DNA from: Erythrocercus mccallii
Lineage: Eukaryota; Chordata; Aves; Passeriformes; Dicruridae
NCBI GenBank assembly: GCA_013397435.1
Contig: VZRG01000199.1
Coordinates: forward strand, 625,670-689,669
DNA length: 64,000 nucleotides
Reading direction: 5' to 3'
Positions 32,796 through 51,165 of the stretch are shown in pieces. A program made the translations under genes and the position numbers. How positions within the stretch are numbered: position 1 is the stretch's first letter; each line of letters opens with the position of its first letter. The notes beneath the pieces are model-generated. The model did no database searches. It was not told the DNA's origin and saw nothing but the letters and a program-made list of their open reading frames with translations.

Positions 32796-35700
32796 TGATA
32801 GAGATAGTTTTGACATTTTGACACAAATACATTATCATAAATGATGTTGTATCAGATAGCTGCTGATTTCTTCCCTTTCTTTCAATTTTTCAAGCCTTAA
32901 TCCACAGGAAATATTTTGGAGAGCACATCTAATTTTCATGTGATGCATTTTAAACTTGTAGTCAGAAACATGCAAATTTAGAGAGAAAATATATGTCTGT
33001 TTTGAATGACAAAATGTAACTGAAAAAGTACAACTGCTTGTTTCATTCTAGTCTTAAAACCTGTGCTACTGTTAGCTGTGATTACTTTTGCTTTTGTAAA
33101 GTAGCAAAACAGTGAAATACTTTTAAGTTGGTGCCAAGTGCAGTGAAAACATGGATCGAATTAGGCTTGATTCTGAACTTTTAAGAGAAAGAATTCTGTT
33201 TATTGGTGTAAAATATGTGGTAACATTCTGTAGAAGTAGTTTTAACACAGAACTGAAATTACAGCTTTTAAAGAGTCTGCAGAGAACAGAAAAAGTGAAA
33301 ACTTAAACATGCAGCTTTCTAAAACACTCTAATGAGGACGAGCAAGCTGCATGCATCTTCTCATTAAAGATAGTATGTATTTCCAAAAAACAAATTTAGA
33401 AATACCTTTGCCTATTTTAAAAGCAAAAACTTAATCAAATCTTTATATTTTACAAATACATGTCTGATAAGAGTAAGTGTGTGAGGAGGAGGAGGAGAAG
33501 ACTTAAATACTAGACACAGTTTGCAGGCGTGGGTGATGAGAAGAATTACACAGCTCGGAGGGAGAGGGGGAGGAGGATTGAAAGGAACATAAAATCCTAC
33601 AGATACTAAAAGTTCAGCAGGCCATGTGTTGGAAGTAACTAACCCATAAGTGAAATTAAAGTATGTTTTCTCTGGAGTTTAATACTAGCTTTGCCTTTAG
33701 TACCCAGAAAACCTATCCATTTCCAAATTTACTCTTCTATTTGGGGACAAAATGGAGAATTTTTCTATTCCATTGAAAACAAAGCATATAAATATTCCAC
33801 AGTTTGTTCTTTCATTATTTTAATTATTCTTCTCTTAACTAACTACAAAATCATTATAGAGACTTTGTTCTGTTACCTAGTATTTTATAAACCTCAGTTG
33901 AACGTGATAACCTTTTATTTTATTGGATACCCTGTATTCATTTTTAAATTGTACCTATCACTGCTAATTTTATAGTCTTATACAGTCCTTGAGTCTTGTA
34001 GCTAAAGGCACATAAAGCAGGCTGAAGTCTATCTAGAATTGTGTTTAACCATAGTGGGGAACTAAATAGCAATATAACACCTAAGGAATATAATATTCTT
34101 GCAATACTTGGAGCTGCCCAGCCAATTACAACTTCTCCTCTATGTTATGTAAGTGTTACTGCTTTCTTTTAACTCATGGAAAGAAAGAAAGCCTAAAGCA
34201 TCACTGCCACTGGAGGTATCTTCACTCAGATTCACAATTATGTATGAATTTTCAGTATTTTAATGAGAAAAACGTATTTCTGCTTTTTTGTTATGTAAGC
34301 CTTACAGACAGGAAACCGTGTGAGGCAGAAGTGCCGTAATTCTGTCTTCTGTCACAGACTTAATCTTTGTCCTTAAGAAATGCAGTTGAAATTTTATAAC
34401 ATTACAGAACTGATACACAGTTGTTGAATTCAGCTGTCATCATGGTATAGTTGTGTAAAAAGTAGAGATCAGCCTCTCAAGCTCATAGAAAAAATTCATC
34501 ATTTGAAAACCCCCAGAATCTGTTTGCATTGCTCTGTGGCTGAGAAAATCGGTCCGAGCACTGGGGATGCTGATCCTGGATCAGATGGAAAACAGCTCTG
34601 AGGTAGGGATTGCCTTGAAGACCTTAATACCTCTTTCTGCAGAGGACTTGTAATAGAGATTAATGGCCAGGAAACCATTCCTGATGTGGAACTGCAAACT
34701 CCCACATAACTTATTTAGACTGTCAATGGCAGTTATGATGTGAACTTCTCCAATCCCTAAGTCAAGAACTGTGAAGTGCCAAAGTGTTTTAATGCCTCTA
34801 CAGCCCCACTCGCTTTCTCAAGTTTGGTTTCCTTGTACCTAGATTTGGTTCAGAAAATGCCCTTCTAGGTTATCTTGCTCTTGTTTCATATTTAATTCAC
34901 TCTGTTCCATGTTTACTGTGTTTTCAAAAGGATTGTGTGCTGGAGCAGGTGGTGTTTATTTTCAGCCAAAATACAGCTCAGATACCATGTTAGCCTTGTT
35001 GTCCAGGACTCCCAAAGGAGAGCAGAGGTGACTTTGTTTGTACAAGTCCTGAGTCATTAAGGATGTTTTTGGAAGAAGTACTGTGCAAAATGAGTGGTCC
35101 AGCAGTATTTCCATAACTTTTTCCTTGGCGAGTTTCCATGCATCCATACTTTACCTAATGTGACAGCACCAAGCTTACATGAACACTGCTTAACTTGCAA
35201 AATAGAAGATTTTCTCCATGTATTTTGTATCCACTGCTGTGTCAGATATTTTAGCTCACATCTCCATTTAAAAAATTGCAACAGAAAAGGCCTTTATTGG
35301 AACTTAGTGTCTGTAGGGTTTCTTTGTCAGAGATTTATGTGTATGTAAAACAAACCAATCTTTTTGTGTGTCCTGGATTATATAAAGGATGACAGGGAAT
35401 GCCTGGTACCAGGATTCACCTGGGGTCTTAACTTGGTGTTGTGCTTTATAGATCTCCATTTGAGCCTAAGGTTTTCACTGCCTGTTGCTTGCTAATGAAA
35501 TTATCTTGCTCACTGAGGGTAGCATTCACCATGAGTAGCCGAGCTACTGGTTCTTGTATTGGCTTGTATTTATGGCATAAAGTATGTTAAGCACAGAGGT
35601 TGTGTTTTATCTTAGCAGCAGTAGAATGTCTTTTTTCCATCATAGCATTTGCCTGTCCATTTTACACAGTCTTTAATAATAATGATGAAAATAAGGTTTT

Positions 35701-38700
35701 TAAACAAGGCCTACAATAAACAGGCCCTGAGCATGCAAAACATTTGTGTTCCTGTGTGCACAGCAACTTCCAGAATATCCCTTTTTGAGTCTTTTGGGAC
35801 ATGGTAGATTGTGTCTAAATGGAGAGCGTTCCTTACCCGGCCTCAGTTAATTTGGGATGGCTTTGTCTAGCCAGGAGCTTGATGGTGTTGATGCAGCTTC
35901 CAGGAAAGAATAGTCCTGTTTTATTTGTATTGACTTTAGTATGAGACTAGCCAGTTTCAGATCAGAAGATCAGAAACTGTGCTGGGAGTGTGTGTAATCA
36001 GAGCTCTACCCAGAGCTGTAAGGGCTCTACCCAAACAGCAAAAGAGGGCAAAATAACTCAGTAATAATACTGCTAATAATCTTGCAGTGCTGTTTCTTTG
36101 GTGTTACGTCAGTGAATAAGTAGCGTTGCAAGCCAGCAGCCTGTGAGCTGAATCTTCTAATGTTAGATAGTTTGGCATGGCCCAGTTCTTGTGCCCCAAA
36201 CTTCTTTGAATCAAGGTTTAAAGGATGAATGTGAATATCCTCAGACCAGTCCTCTGCTCAGGTGATCTGAGTTGCAGAGTCTCTAAGAAAAAACAAATAA
36301 AGGAAGGGAAGAAAGAGAGTGATGCATGTCTTTGGAGGCTTATAATCAGTGCATGCATGAAGTGCTGTGAAAGAGCTTAGGTTTCAGTGAGCTTTTCCAA
36401 ACCACAGTAGAGCTGTTTGCTTGCTCAGTGCTTGGCAAAGAATTCCACAAAGTGTAACTTACATTTTTTCTCTAGACTTTGGTGATCTTGGTTGGAATGA
36501 TTGTTGCTGTCATTTGCTGGACATGCATAAGTTTGGTTAGGGAAATTGTACAGCTCCCTTTTATTTTTCTTTTTACAATGTGGCCTGTTTAAGTGGAATA
36601 CTCAGCTGCTCTCATGGAAAGCTAGACACTGGGAATTTACTAAATTCTAGTACTAAGTACTTCTAATTCTAATACTTCCTGTACTAAGCCCTAGTTTAAT
36701 TCTGCCAGCAGGGAGGTGCAGCTCTCATTTTCACCCAAAAAAGGGAATAGATTTGGAGTTAGCAGTACCTTTGACAGGATTGAAAACACTCTTGATGATT
36801 TAGTTGTATCAGTTTGAATTTCCACATTAACAGCATTGAGCGGGTTGCTTTCTTTAGAGCAGAAACTGAACAGGCACAGAGTGATTTAGCATTTCCTAAA
36901 TCCCAGAAAACATGGAACACAGACTCCACTGCTGCTGCCAAGAAATCCTGGCAAGATAAAGGAATTAGTACTGACAGACGGCATCCCTTCGTATTGCTTC
37001 TGGAAATGACTGCAAGCACCATGATTCCACTGCTTTTCCTTGTTCCAATCTCCTTGGATTGGAGACAGGAAAAGCACCTGAAGTGGTGAATCTCATCATC
37101 TGACTTTTGTTCATTGCCTTTGGTTTGAGCTGCCGGGAAGAGGTGACTGTGTCACAGGCTGGGACGTGAACAAGGCTTTTTAAGTTTTTAACACTTTTTT
37201 GATGTGTCTTTTGTGGAGAGTTGTGATTCCTGCAATCCTTTCTTTGTAATAAGACCTAGCAAACAGATGACAGCTACAGATCAGCAGGAAGTCAGAGAAG
37301 GTGAAAATTGTACTTGGTATTTTATCTACACAAAGACAATACAGATGATGAAAGAAAACACTACCCAGGTATGAGGGAAAGGGGACAGGCAAAGAGCTTT
37401 CAAAACAGTGGACATGCTACTACAAGGCAAGCAAGTTTACAGCTGTGGGGTTTATTCATGGGCATTTCTGTTCATGTGAGAGAACTCAGAGGAACAGAAT
37501 GAAGAATGAGCAGGATATCATAAGTTATGTTAAAATTAAACCTACGTGTAAGTGCTTGTACATAAATTGCAGGCTTGTGCCCCCAGTTTACTTCTTTGTA
37601 TGATGTTCTCTAATGTGAAGTGGAGAGGTAACTGTCCTCAACTACTCTTCCACTGTTGTAAGCAGGGAAAAAATGATCATGTTTCCATGGGATCATAAGT
37701 ATCATCATGTTAGTATGTGTGAGTGGCACATACCAAAGGTGTGATGATAAGCCTCAGTCTGCACAGAAGCAGTATTTTCAGGAAAAATGGAAAATCAAAA
37801 ATGTGGTTTCGAGGGGAGAAAAAGCTGAAGTTGCTATGCACATATTTTTCAGTAGGCAGATACAGTACAGAATGCTGTTATTACTCGCTGTACACCCTTT
37901 TTGAAGGTGGTGGGTGGACAACCTGAAACACTCAAAAGAAAATGATTTCCCAGAGGAGCTGACTTTCCAAAGCAACCACTCAGTATGTGCATGATTCCAA
38001 GACTGGAGTAGAGCAAATAAAAGAACCTGTTTCCTTTCCAAGCATCCCATGCAAGTCTCTGTTTTGTATATTTGGCCTTCCTTACCAAGCACTAACCATG
38101 CAAAATGCGTTTCATACTCTTCCCATTGCCTGGCTCTGCAGAGGGAGATGACCATGGGAGAACAAACTGTCAGCTGGGGTGTGTCTCTCAAAAAGCTTTC
38201 TGATCTTCTTTCCATGTTCCCACTGACCTGTGGAACAGTGTTCTTAGAACCAAGCCTGTTTTTAAAGCAGTTACAGTCTTCTTGTTCACATCTCTTCATT
38301 TCAGCTGGGGCAGAGAAGCTCTGGCCAACGGCTGCATCTCATCTGTCAAAATAATAATTCTGGCCTACAGCTTGTTGTTCTTTTTCAGCTGGGGCTTCAA
38401 TTCAGGGAGGCTGATGCAGTCCAAGTGAATTGTTCTTCTAGTCCTCTCCCAGACCGCTTTCCCTAGGCATGCATCCATTTTTCAATCACCAGATTGAGTA
38501 CACAGCTGTCACACAGTGAAAATGTAGCCATTTCCAATTGTGTGGTTAGATATGGGTCCATTATAGTCACCAGTTCTGCACTGTGGTAGGTTTGCATACA
38601 ATCGTGTGGCAGAAAAGAAATAGAGCCTATAAAACAGCAGTGTTACCATTTATATGAAAGGTTCACCATCTGCAGATGGAGAAAAGCAGTCTAGACTGGT

Positions 38701-39059
38701 TTTCTATGAGAACCTTAGGAAAGTGGTAAGTAGAAATTGCTAGAAGAGTCAGTAAGGATGGATGGTTGCCTTAGGCTTCTGTGCCATATGTTGAGTGTGC
38801 TGTATCTCATTTTTTATCTCCAAATAATAAATGAAATGCTGACTTCTCTTGATGTAAATGTCAACATTAAGTAAAAAAATCATGGTATTTTAAAGTTGGA
38901 GTTGCTGTCAAGAAACTAGTTTTTAGAAATTATTTCTTTCAAAGGGAAAGTAAGTAAATATGGTTAGTCTGTATTTGTAGCATCATGAAAATGGTAGACA
39001 GATTTAGGTTTAAAGTGATCTTTGGTATCTGCCTCCTTCTTGAACAAGGGTTGTTGTCA

Positions 39060-39420
39060 AAGGTAGATGAGGTCAGTCAGAGCCGTGTCCAGTTGAGGGG
39101 TGATACAGGTACATACCTTGGGACGTACCTGTAGGAATGGTATTTCCACAGCCTTTCTGAGCAGCCTGTCCCAGTACTCAGGCAGTCTCACCAAAGAATT
39201 TTTTTTCCTCGTGTTTGGTTGGAATTTCCCATCTTGCTGCCTGTGTCTGCTCTGTGTTGTCCTTTCATGGGGAAGAGTGTATCTTGTTCTTTTCCACTGT
39301 TGCCTTCAGGCAGTGGAGTGCAATAATTAAATCCCTTCTCCCTTCTCCCAGCTGAGCAAACCCAGCTCCACCAGCCTCCCCTCCTTAACCCTTTGCCAGG
39401 CCTCAATAATGCCTGAGGCC
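39060..39420 (-). mobile_element. CR1 LINE fragment
   Basis: The plus strand reads like the reverse complement of avian CR1 ORF2: GTCCAGTTGAGGGGTGATAC, then CACAGCCTTTCTGAGCAGCC, CCCAGTACTCAGGCAGTCTC, CTCGTGTTTGGTTGGAATTT, and later CCCAGCTGAGCAAACCCAGC. It is heavily diverged with no open frame. The right edge may extend towards 39500. Confidence 0.8.
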
Positions 39421-40602
39421 AGGTCCTCCCTGACCTTTCTCCACTTCACAGGGTGTCCCTCAAGCTGGTGGGCCCAGAGTGGTCACAGCTGGGCAGACCA
39501 GACCTGTGGTCACCGTGCTGCCCTTGGGACCTCAGTCTCCTTGTGTCATTACAGAGTGTCAGTGACCTCTCTAACAGGGATGGGGGGGGTGTATGTGCCT
39601 ACAGGTGGGTGTAAAGTATGGGTAAGTGCAGAGAGTGCCCAGGAAGTCCAGAGCAGCAGTGGTTCCACTGTCAGAGCTGTGACTCTCAGTATGTGGTAGC
39701 AGAGATCTGCCCTTCTAGCGCACGCACTCGGTAATGGCACAGGCTTTCCAGTGCACCACACCTTTGGACAGTGGGTTAAAGAGCAGAAGAACTCGTGACT
39801 GATACAATCCAGAGATGTGATTTGCCTTCTTACAGCTATTTGTGTTTATTAATCTCTGGTGCTGATTCTTCATGATAAAAACCTAGGTCTGGATTTTATT
39901 CTTCTTTATATGAGGACAAATTAATTTCATTTATCTTGCACTGTGTAGCCAGTCTGTCCTGAAAACAGCTGGGAACATACTACCAGGTTGCCACAGATGA
40001 ACCTGTGCGAAATTGTCTTCCATGGATGCTAAGAGCCATCATTGCAAGTACTTGCAAGTGCTTACCACAGCACCTGCCTCTGGTGCTGTCCTTGAGTGCA
40101 TCCGAGTCAGAAGTGTTTTTGTTCTTAGAGTCCTTTAGGGAGAGTCAGAAAAGCAAATGTGTGGAGTGCTGTGGTCCCAGTCCATCCTGGGCATGGAGTC
40201 ACAACGGTACAAAAAGGAAAAGAGACGCATCATCATCATTTTCAAAAGCTTTAGTTTTTGTTCAGCATGAGGGTGGTCTACATATCTCAAATCTGAGAGC
40301 TTTCAGCTCTTATGATCTCAAATTGAGAGTATCATAGCAGTATGCTTACCTCCTGTGCTTCTCTATAAACAGTTTTCACGGTTCTTTAGTTTAAGATTTT
40401 TAGTCCCACACAGACATATCAAGCTATTAATACTTCATTTTTGGGACAGAAACTATATTCTTGTGTAGTCTACCTTTGTGGCTAAATTCAGCTACATTTC
40501 TGTTTTTCTCCAGGGATCTGTGTAATAGCAGTGAGTTTCTCAGTGTCCTCAGGAATTAGCCCCATTGGTGTGTGCTCTCCTGGGAAAGCTGGTCCAGCTT
40601 TT

Positions 40603-40638
40603 CCTATGAATAAATACATTCCTATGAATAAATACATG
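40603..40638. repeat. 18-bp tandem duplication
   Basis: CCTATGAATAAATACATT is followed directly by the same unit with a final G. A recent local duplication in an SRPK2 intron. Confidence 0.9.
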
Positions 40639-41572
40639 AGATACAGAGAGGACACTTGGGTCTTCTCTGTCTCATCTCAGGAGAATACCAATGTGCTCTG
40701 TGTTGTTTTTAGAGATCTCTCCCAGTGATCACTTCTGTCTGCTCTGAACATTTATTTCAGTTTAGAAACCTGGTGTTTTATGAAGTCCTTCAGATTTTAT
40801 CTGTAAATGAAAACTGTCAATCTTGAGCTAAGAGTGGAATAAGAAAAGTAGTGAATGACTGTTTATTAGTGAGAGTAACTTTAGGAGTTAAAGGCCTGTT
40901 CATAGGATCAGCAGAAATGTCAACAAGGGGTGTTCTTGTGTTCTTGGCTGCTATGTGTGATTGCAATGAGTTATGTTGGCCGTAGCCCACTTGGATGACA
41001 CTGCAGTTCACAGCTTGAAGAAGCCAAGTGCTCATAAATAGGCTGAATTTACAGGTGATTTAACAACTCCAGATTATAAATTGGAGCAGAAAAGTGTCTA
41101 TTTTCAGGAGACAAGTATTTTGTAGTGAAATCCCATCTAGAATTGTGCCAGGAAGCTCTGCCTCATTTTTGGAATGCTTTTCTGGATCAGATGTTTTCCC
41201 ATGTCTTGGACGTGGAAAATAGTTTGATGTTTAAACCACCTGGAAAGAATTAGATTCCTGTGGCTGCTTGGGCAATTGGTAAGCCAGAGCTGAAAGAGAA
41301 TAGTTTAACAAATTAGACTAGATGAATCCATGTCTGGACACAAGTAGGGGCTCTCATAGTTGCCTCAGTGCTTTGCAGCTTTTCATATTCATTACACCCA
41401 TAAAGAGAACCTAACACAGGGTTAGCATTCCATGGAAGCATTGCCTGCCCTGAGGGGATCTGATGTCCTGGTGTCTATTCTGGATTCCCCATCTATCTCA
41501 CCATTTACTCCCATCATTAAAGTATTTAAAAAAAAACTTTCAGACTTAGAGTCATCGAAGAAGCTAATTGCA

Positions 41573-41650
41573 GTGATCAGTTATAGTCATAAATGGAATT
41601 TTTTTGTTGGTTAATTTGAAGTGATTAATTATAGTCATGAATGGATTTTA
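41573..41650. repeat. Imperfect direct duplication, period about 48 bp
   Basis: GTGATCAGTTATAGTCATAA at 41573 recurs as GTGATTAATTATAGTCATGA at 41621, each followed by ATGGA and a T-rich run. It lies in intron sequence. Confidence 0.75.
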
Positions 41651-41739
41651 TTTGTGATTCAGACTTCTTTAGTCGAGCCTGCAACATGGAATCTGACAGG
41701 TAAATACCCTTCAGATACATGTGTAGCTCTTCCTACACA

Positions 41740-41775
41740 TTTAGAAATACCTGACATGTTTAGAAATACCTGACA
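41740..41775. repeat. 19-bp tandem duplication
   Basis: TTTAGAAATACCTGACATG at 41740-41758 repeats as TTTAGAAATACCTGACA at 41759-41775. Confidence 0.9.
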
Positions 41776-42209
41776 CAATCAGCAGACTAGACAGGAGCCT
41801 GTAAAGCTGTGTTTAATCTTGGCTCAGTGCAGTGCAGCCAGACTCTTGGGAGCCTCTCACTTGGCAGCCTGGAGCTGCTCTGAGCGTGGCAGCAGCGCCA
41901 GAACACTGCAGGGAGGGGCTGCACTCCAGCCCTCCGGGATTTCCTGCCTGCAGCCCCGCCTGCATGGCAGCAGTGCCTGGGGGCTGGGCACGCTGCTGTC
42001 ACCTCCAGAGCCTGGGTTCATGCTGCTGCTTCTGCAGGAGTGATGTCCCCAGGTAAGTGGCCTCTCCTCGGTCTCAGATCCAATCACAGGCCTCGAGCTT
42101 TGAATGTGAATTCCCTCTCGCTTCTGAGATAGTTGTGATGTTTTGCTGACATCTCACGATCAAAAGCGTTACTTCTGAATTACCCATGACTGTGTCTGTT
42201 ATGTTGTAG

Positions 42210-42335
<126 letters not shown>

Positions 42336-42997
42336 TAAATTTCCAGTGAACTTACAATGGGGTTTAAGCTTTGTATTTGAGTAAAACTGTTCATACACTT
42401 TGTCTCCAGAATATAAATATGATTTTTTTTCTTTTTAGTTTTAAGTTCCACCACTAGCAGTGGGTGGGCAAAAACTCCCTTCTGCAGATATTCATCTACT
42501 TAACAACTGCCTGAAGGAATTAAACTGCCCTTCTTGTAAGATTGCATATGTGTGGAAACCTGATTGAAAATAACAACATTTTAGTTTAGAAAAGAAACGA
42601 CAAATTTGAACTTAGTATTCTATTATTCTCTTTACAAGAGTGACACTGGAATAATGTTTACATTGTGTATTTTTATTTGAATTAGGCAATTACTAATTAT
42701 TTTTTTAAAATCAGAGTTAACTCCTGCTTCCATCTGTATACCTGTCCATTTTCATGCTTGTTTGCTTGTAAATGCTCTTTGCAGTGGTAATGTGGGCATC
42801 ATTCATTGTTCCTAAATGCTACTAATGATGCCAGAGCTCTGCTGATCCTGGAAACCTCTGCATGGATTTGCTGCAAACATTGTTGATTTGAAACTATTTC
42901 TGATTTTTTACTAATTCCAGTTTCTTTCCTCTTCTTTTTTATCCCATCCTTTCCCTGCCCCTTCCACTCCCGTATCCTTTTTTTCTCTCCCTCATAG

Positions 42998-43090
42998 ACC
43001 ACATAGCACACATCATAGAGCTGCTAGGCAATATCCCAAGGCACTTTGCTCTATCTGGAAAATATTCTCGGGAATTCTTCAATCGCAGAG
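42998..43090 (+). CDS. SRPK2: SRPK2 coding exon 'a' of a duplicated pair (SRPK2-type)
   Basis: Reads DHIAHIIELLGNIPRHFALS then GKYSREFFNRRG, with the first and last codons split. This is the form in the human SRPK2 reference protein (which has Ser for Asn in LLGSIP). Acceptor CCTCATAG ends at 42997; the donor is GTAGTA at 43091, weaker than its neighbours. It enters and leaves in phase 1. A homologous exon of exactly the same length follows at 43522. Confidence 0.96.
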
Positions 43091-43521
43091 GTAGTACCTC
43101 TTCTTTTTGAAAGGTGCCGTGATGCAGACAGAAGTGGAATTGCTCTTGCTGGTTGTATCAAGTCCCAGCAAGAAGCATTTCCTGAAATCGCACATCAAAA
43201 TTTTCATTTTGAAAAGCAAAATTCGCAGGATTCTCTGACAATTTTTTTTTTACCCAAACGTTTTGAAAAATAACTATTAGTACATTTTAAATTACATGGC
43301 AAAACTTGTTTGTGGCAGCTGACACTCAAACATTGTTTTGAGAAGGAAGTTTTGCTGAAAGCATCTTTCCAAAGTAGTCACTGAGCAAGCAGTGTGCACT
43401 TGCGTTTTTTACCAGGATCAATCTATTTCTGTCTGTACCGGGCCAGTGTTAGTGTGTGCATGCAATGTACTGATTAAACTGTTGTATGTTTCTGTTTTGC
43501 TGGCAATGTTCTCCAATGCAG

Positions 43522-43614
43522 ACCACATAGCATTGATCATTGAACTGCTGGGAAAAATCCCTCGAAAATACGCTATGTTGGGGAAATATTCCAAGGAGTT
43601 TTTCACCAAAAAAG
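43522..43614 (+). CDS. SRPK2: SRPK2 duplicated alternative exon 'b' (SRPK1-type)
   Basis: Reads DHIALIIELLGKIPRKYAML then GKYSKEFFTKKG. It is the same length (93 nt) and phase (1 in, 1 out) as exon 42998-43090, with 22 of 32 residues identical. Its distinctive residues (ALIIELLGK, SKEFFTKKG) match SRPK1 at this position. Acceptor CCAATGCAG and donor GTAACG are both usable. The frame is intact with no stop, which argues for selection. It probably replaces exon 'a' in some transcripts; inclusion of both would also keep the frame. No known SRPK2 isoform could be checked. Confidence 0.85.
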
Positions 43615-50151
<6,537 letters not shown>

Positions 50152-50905
50152 CAGAATCTTCCAGCTGTAAAAAAAAAAAGAAAAAAAAAAGCCAGCAATC
50201 ACTTTCCAATGCGTTGGACCTAAATGGTGACTGTCACAAAATCTTTAGCAGGATCACACGTGAGCTGGCTTCAATCCTCAGACCTTTATTTTGCTTGAGG
50301 TACTGTTTGACATTTTGCTTTTTGTGCACTGTGTTCTTGGGGAAGGGTAGTCTTTTTGTCCTCAGCTAGTAGTTTACTCACCCACTTTCTTCAGAAAACA
50401 CTTAACGTGTCTTTAAGCATTGTTTCTTGTGTTGTGTGACATTCAGATGTCAGATTTTTGAACAAAAGAAACTTCCCCCCATGTGTTTTGGCAAGTTTTG
50501 TAACTATTTATGAAAAAAAAAATATTTTAGCTGATGCATATTATATAATTTACGAGTGTAAGAAATTTATCAAGTCAGAACTGAGTTACGGCGAGGAATT
50601 GTACAATTTTATCTTCTGGCAAAGGGATGTCATTCTTGTATTATAGTGTATGTAAATGCACCCTGTAAATGTTTATTTCCATTTAAATATGGGACTGGGG
50701 ACTCAATTTCAGAGTAAAGCGACTAAGTTTTAGAGAGCTTTATAGCAAACCAATTGCATGTAGTGGACTTTAAACCGCTTTAAGGAATTGTGTAAACTTT
50801 CTATTCTATAGCAGTTCCTGTTCATTGGGTTTTAAACAAAGTGGCTCTGGTTTACAGGATTTCATTCCCCAAACAGCACTTTAAAGGAAGGCTAGACTTC
50901 TTTCT

Positions 50906-50911
50906 AATAAA
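50906..50911 (+). terminator. SRPK2: SRPK2 poly(A) signal 1
   Basis: AATAAA within TTTCTAATAAAGTATGC, in the 3' UTR of SRPK2. Confidence 0.6.
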
Positions 50912-51137
50912 GTATGCATTATCATTTAGCACTCCCTTTTAGAATTTTTGCCTATTTTAAGTGCTTTTAAGAAAAGAAAAATAGCAATTTCCCTTACAAT
51001 GTGATAGTGGAGACATGGTACCATATGGTGTTGCCTTTTTATAAGCACTGTAAGTTGTACTATACCTTAAGAAAAAGACAAAAAATTAAAAGTAGAGCAT
51101 GAGAACCACTCTCTGTGTAGAATTACTGATCTTTTAT

Positions 51138-51143
51138 AATAAA
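51138..51143 (+). terminator. SRPK2: SRPK2 poly(A) signal 2
   Basis: AATAAA within TTTATAATAAAAGTGTGTG, with a GU-rich stretch directly downstream. The best candidate for the main proximal end. Confidence 0.7.
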
Positions 51144-51165
51144 AGTGTGTGCTTGGCATCAGTTA

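Larger units (their letters stand above)
50152..51165 (+). other. SRPK2: SRPK2 3' UTR (proximal form)
   Basis: Begins after the TAG. A purine tract of 11 A, G, 10 A at 50169-50190 follows within 20 nt of the stop. Poly(A) signals lie at 50906-50911 and 51138-51143, the second followed by GTGTGTGCTTGG. The end near 51165 is inferred from the second signal. Longer forms may continue towards KMT2E. Confidence 0.7.

Noticed and set aside
36759..37089. Overlapping frames of about 90 codons on both strands in the 9.5-kb intron
   Set aside because: Unmatched sequence, no consistent splice phase with SRPK2, and both strands open, which suggests chance.
42972..42980. GTATCCTTT resembling a second U12 donor
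   Set aside because: It lies in the pyrimidine tract of the acceptor of the 42998 exon, with no exon before it and no U12 branch element after it.
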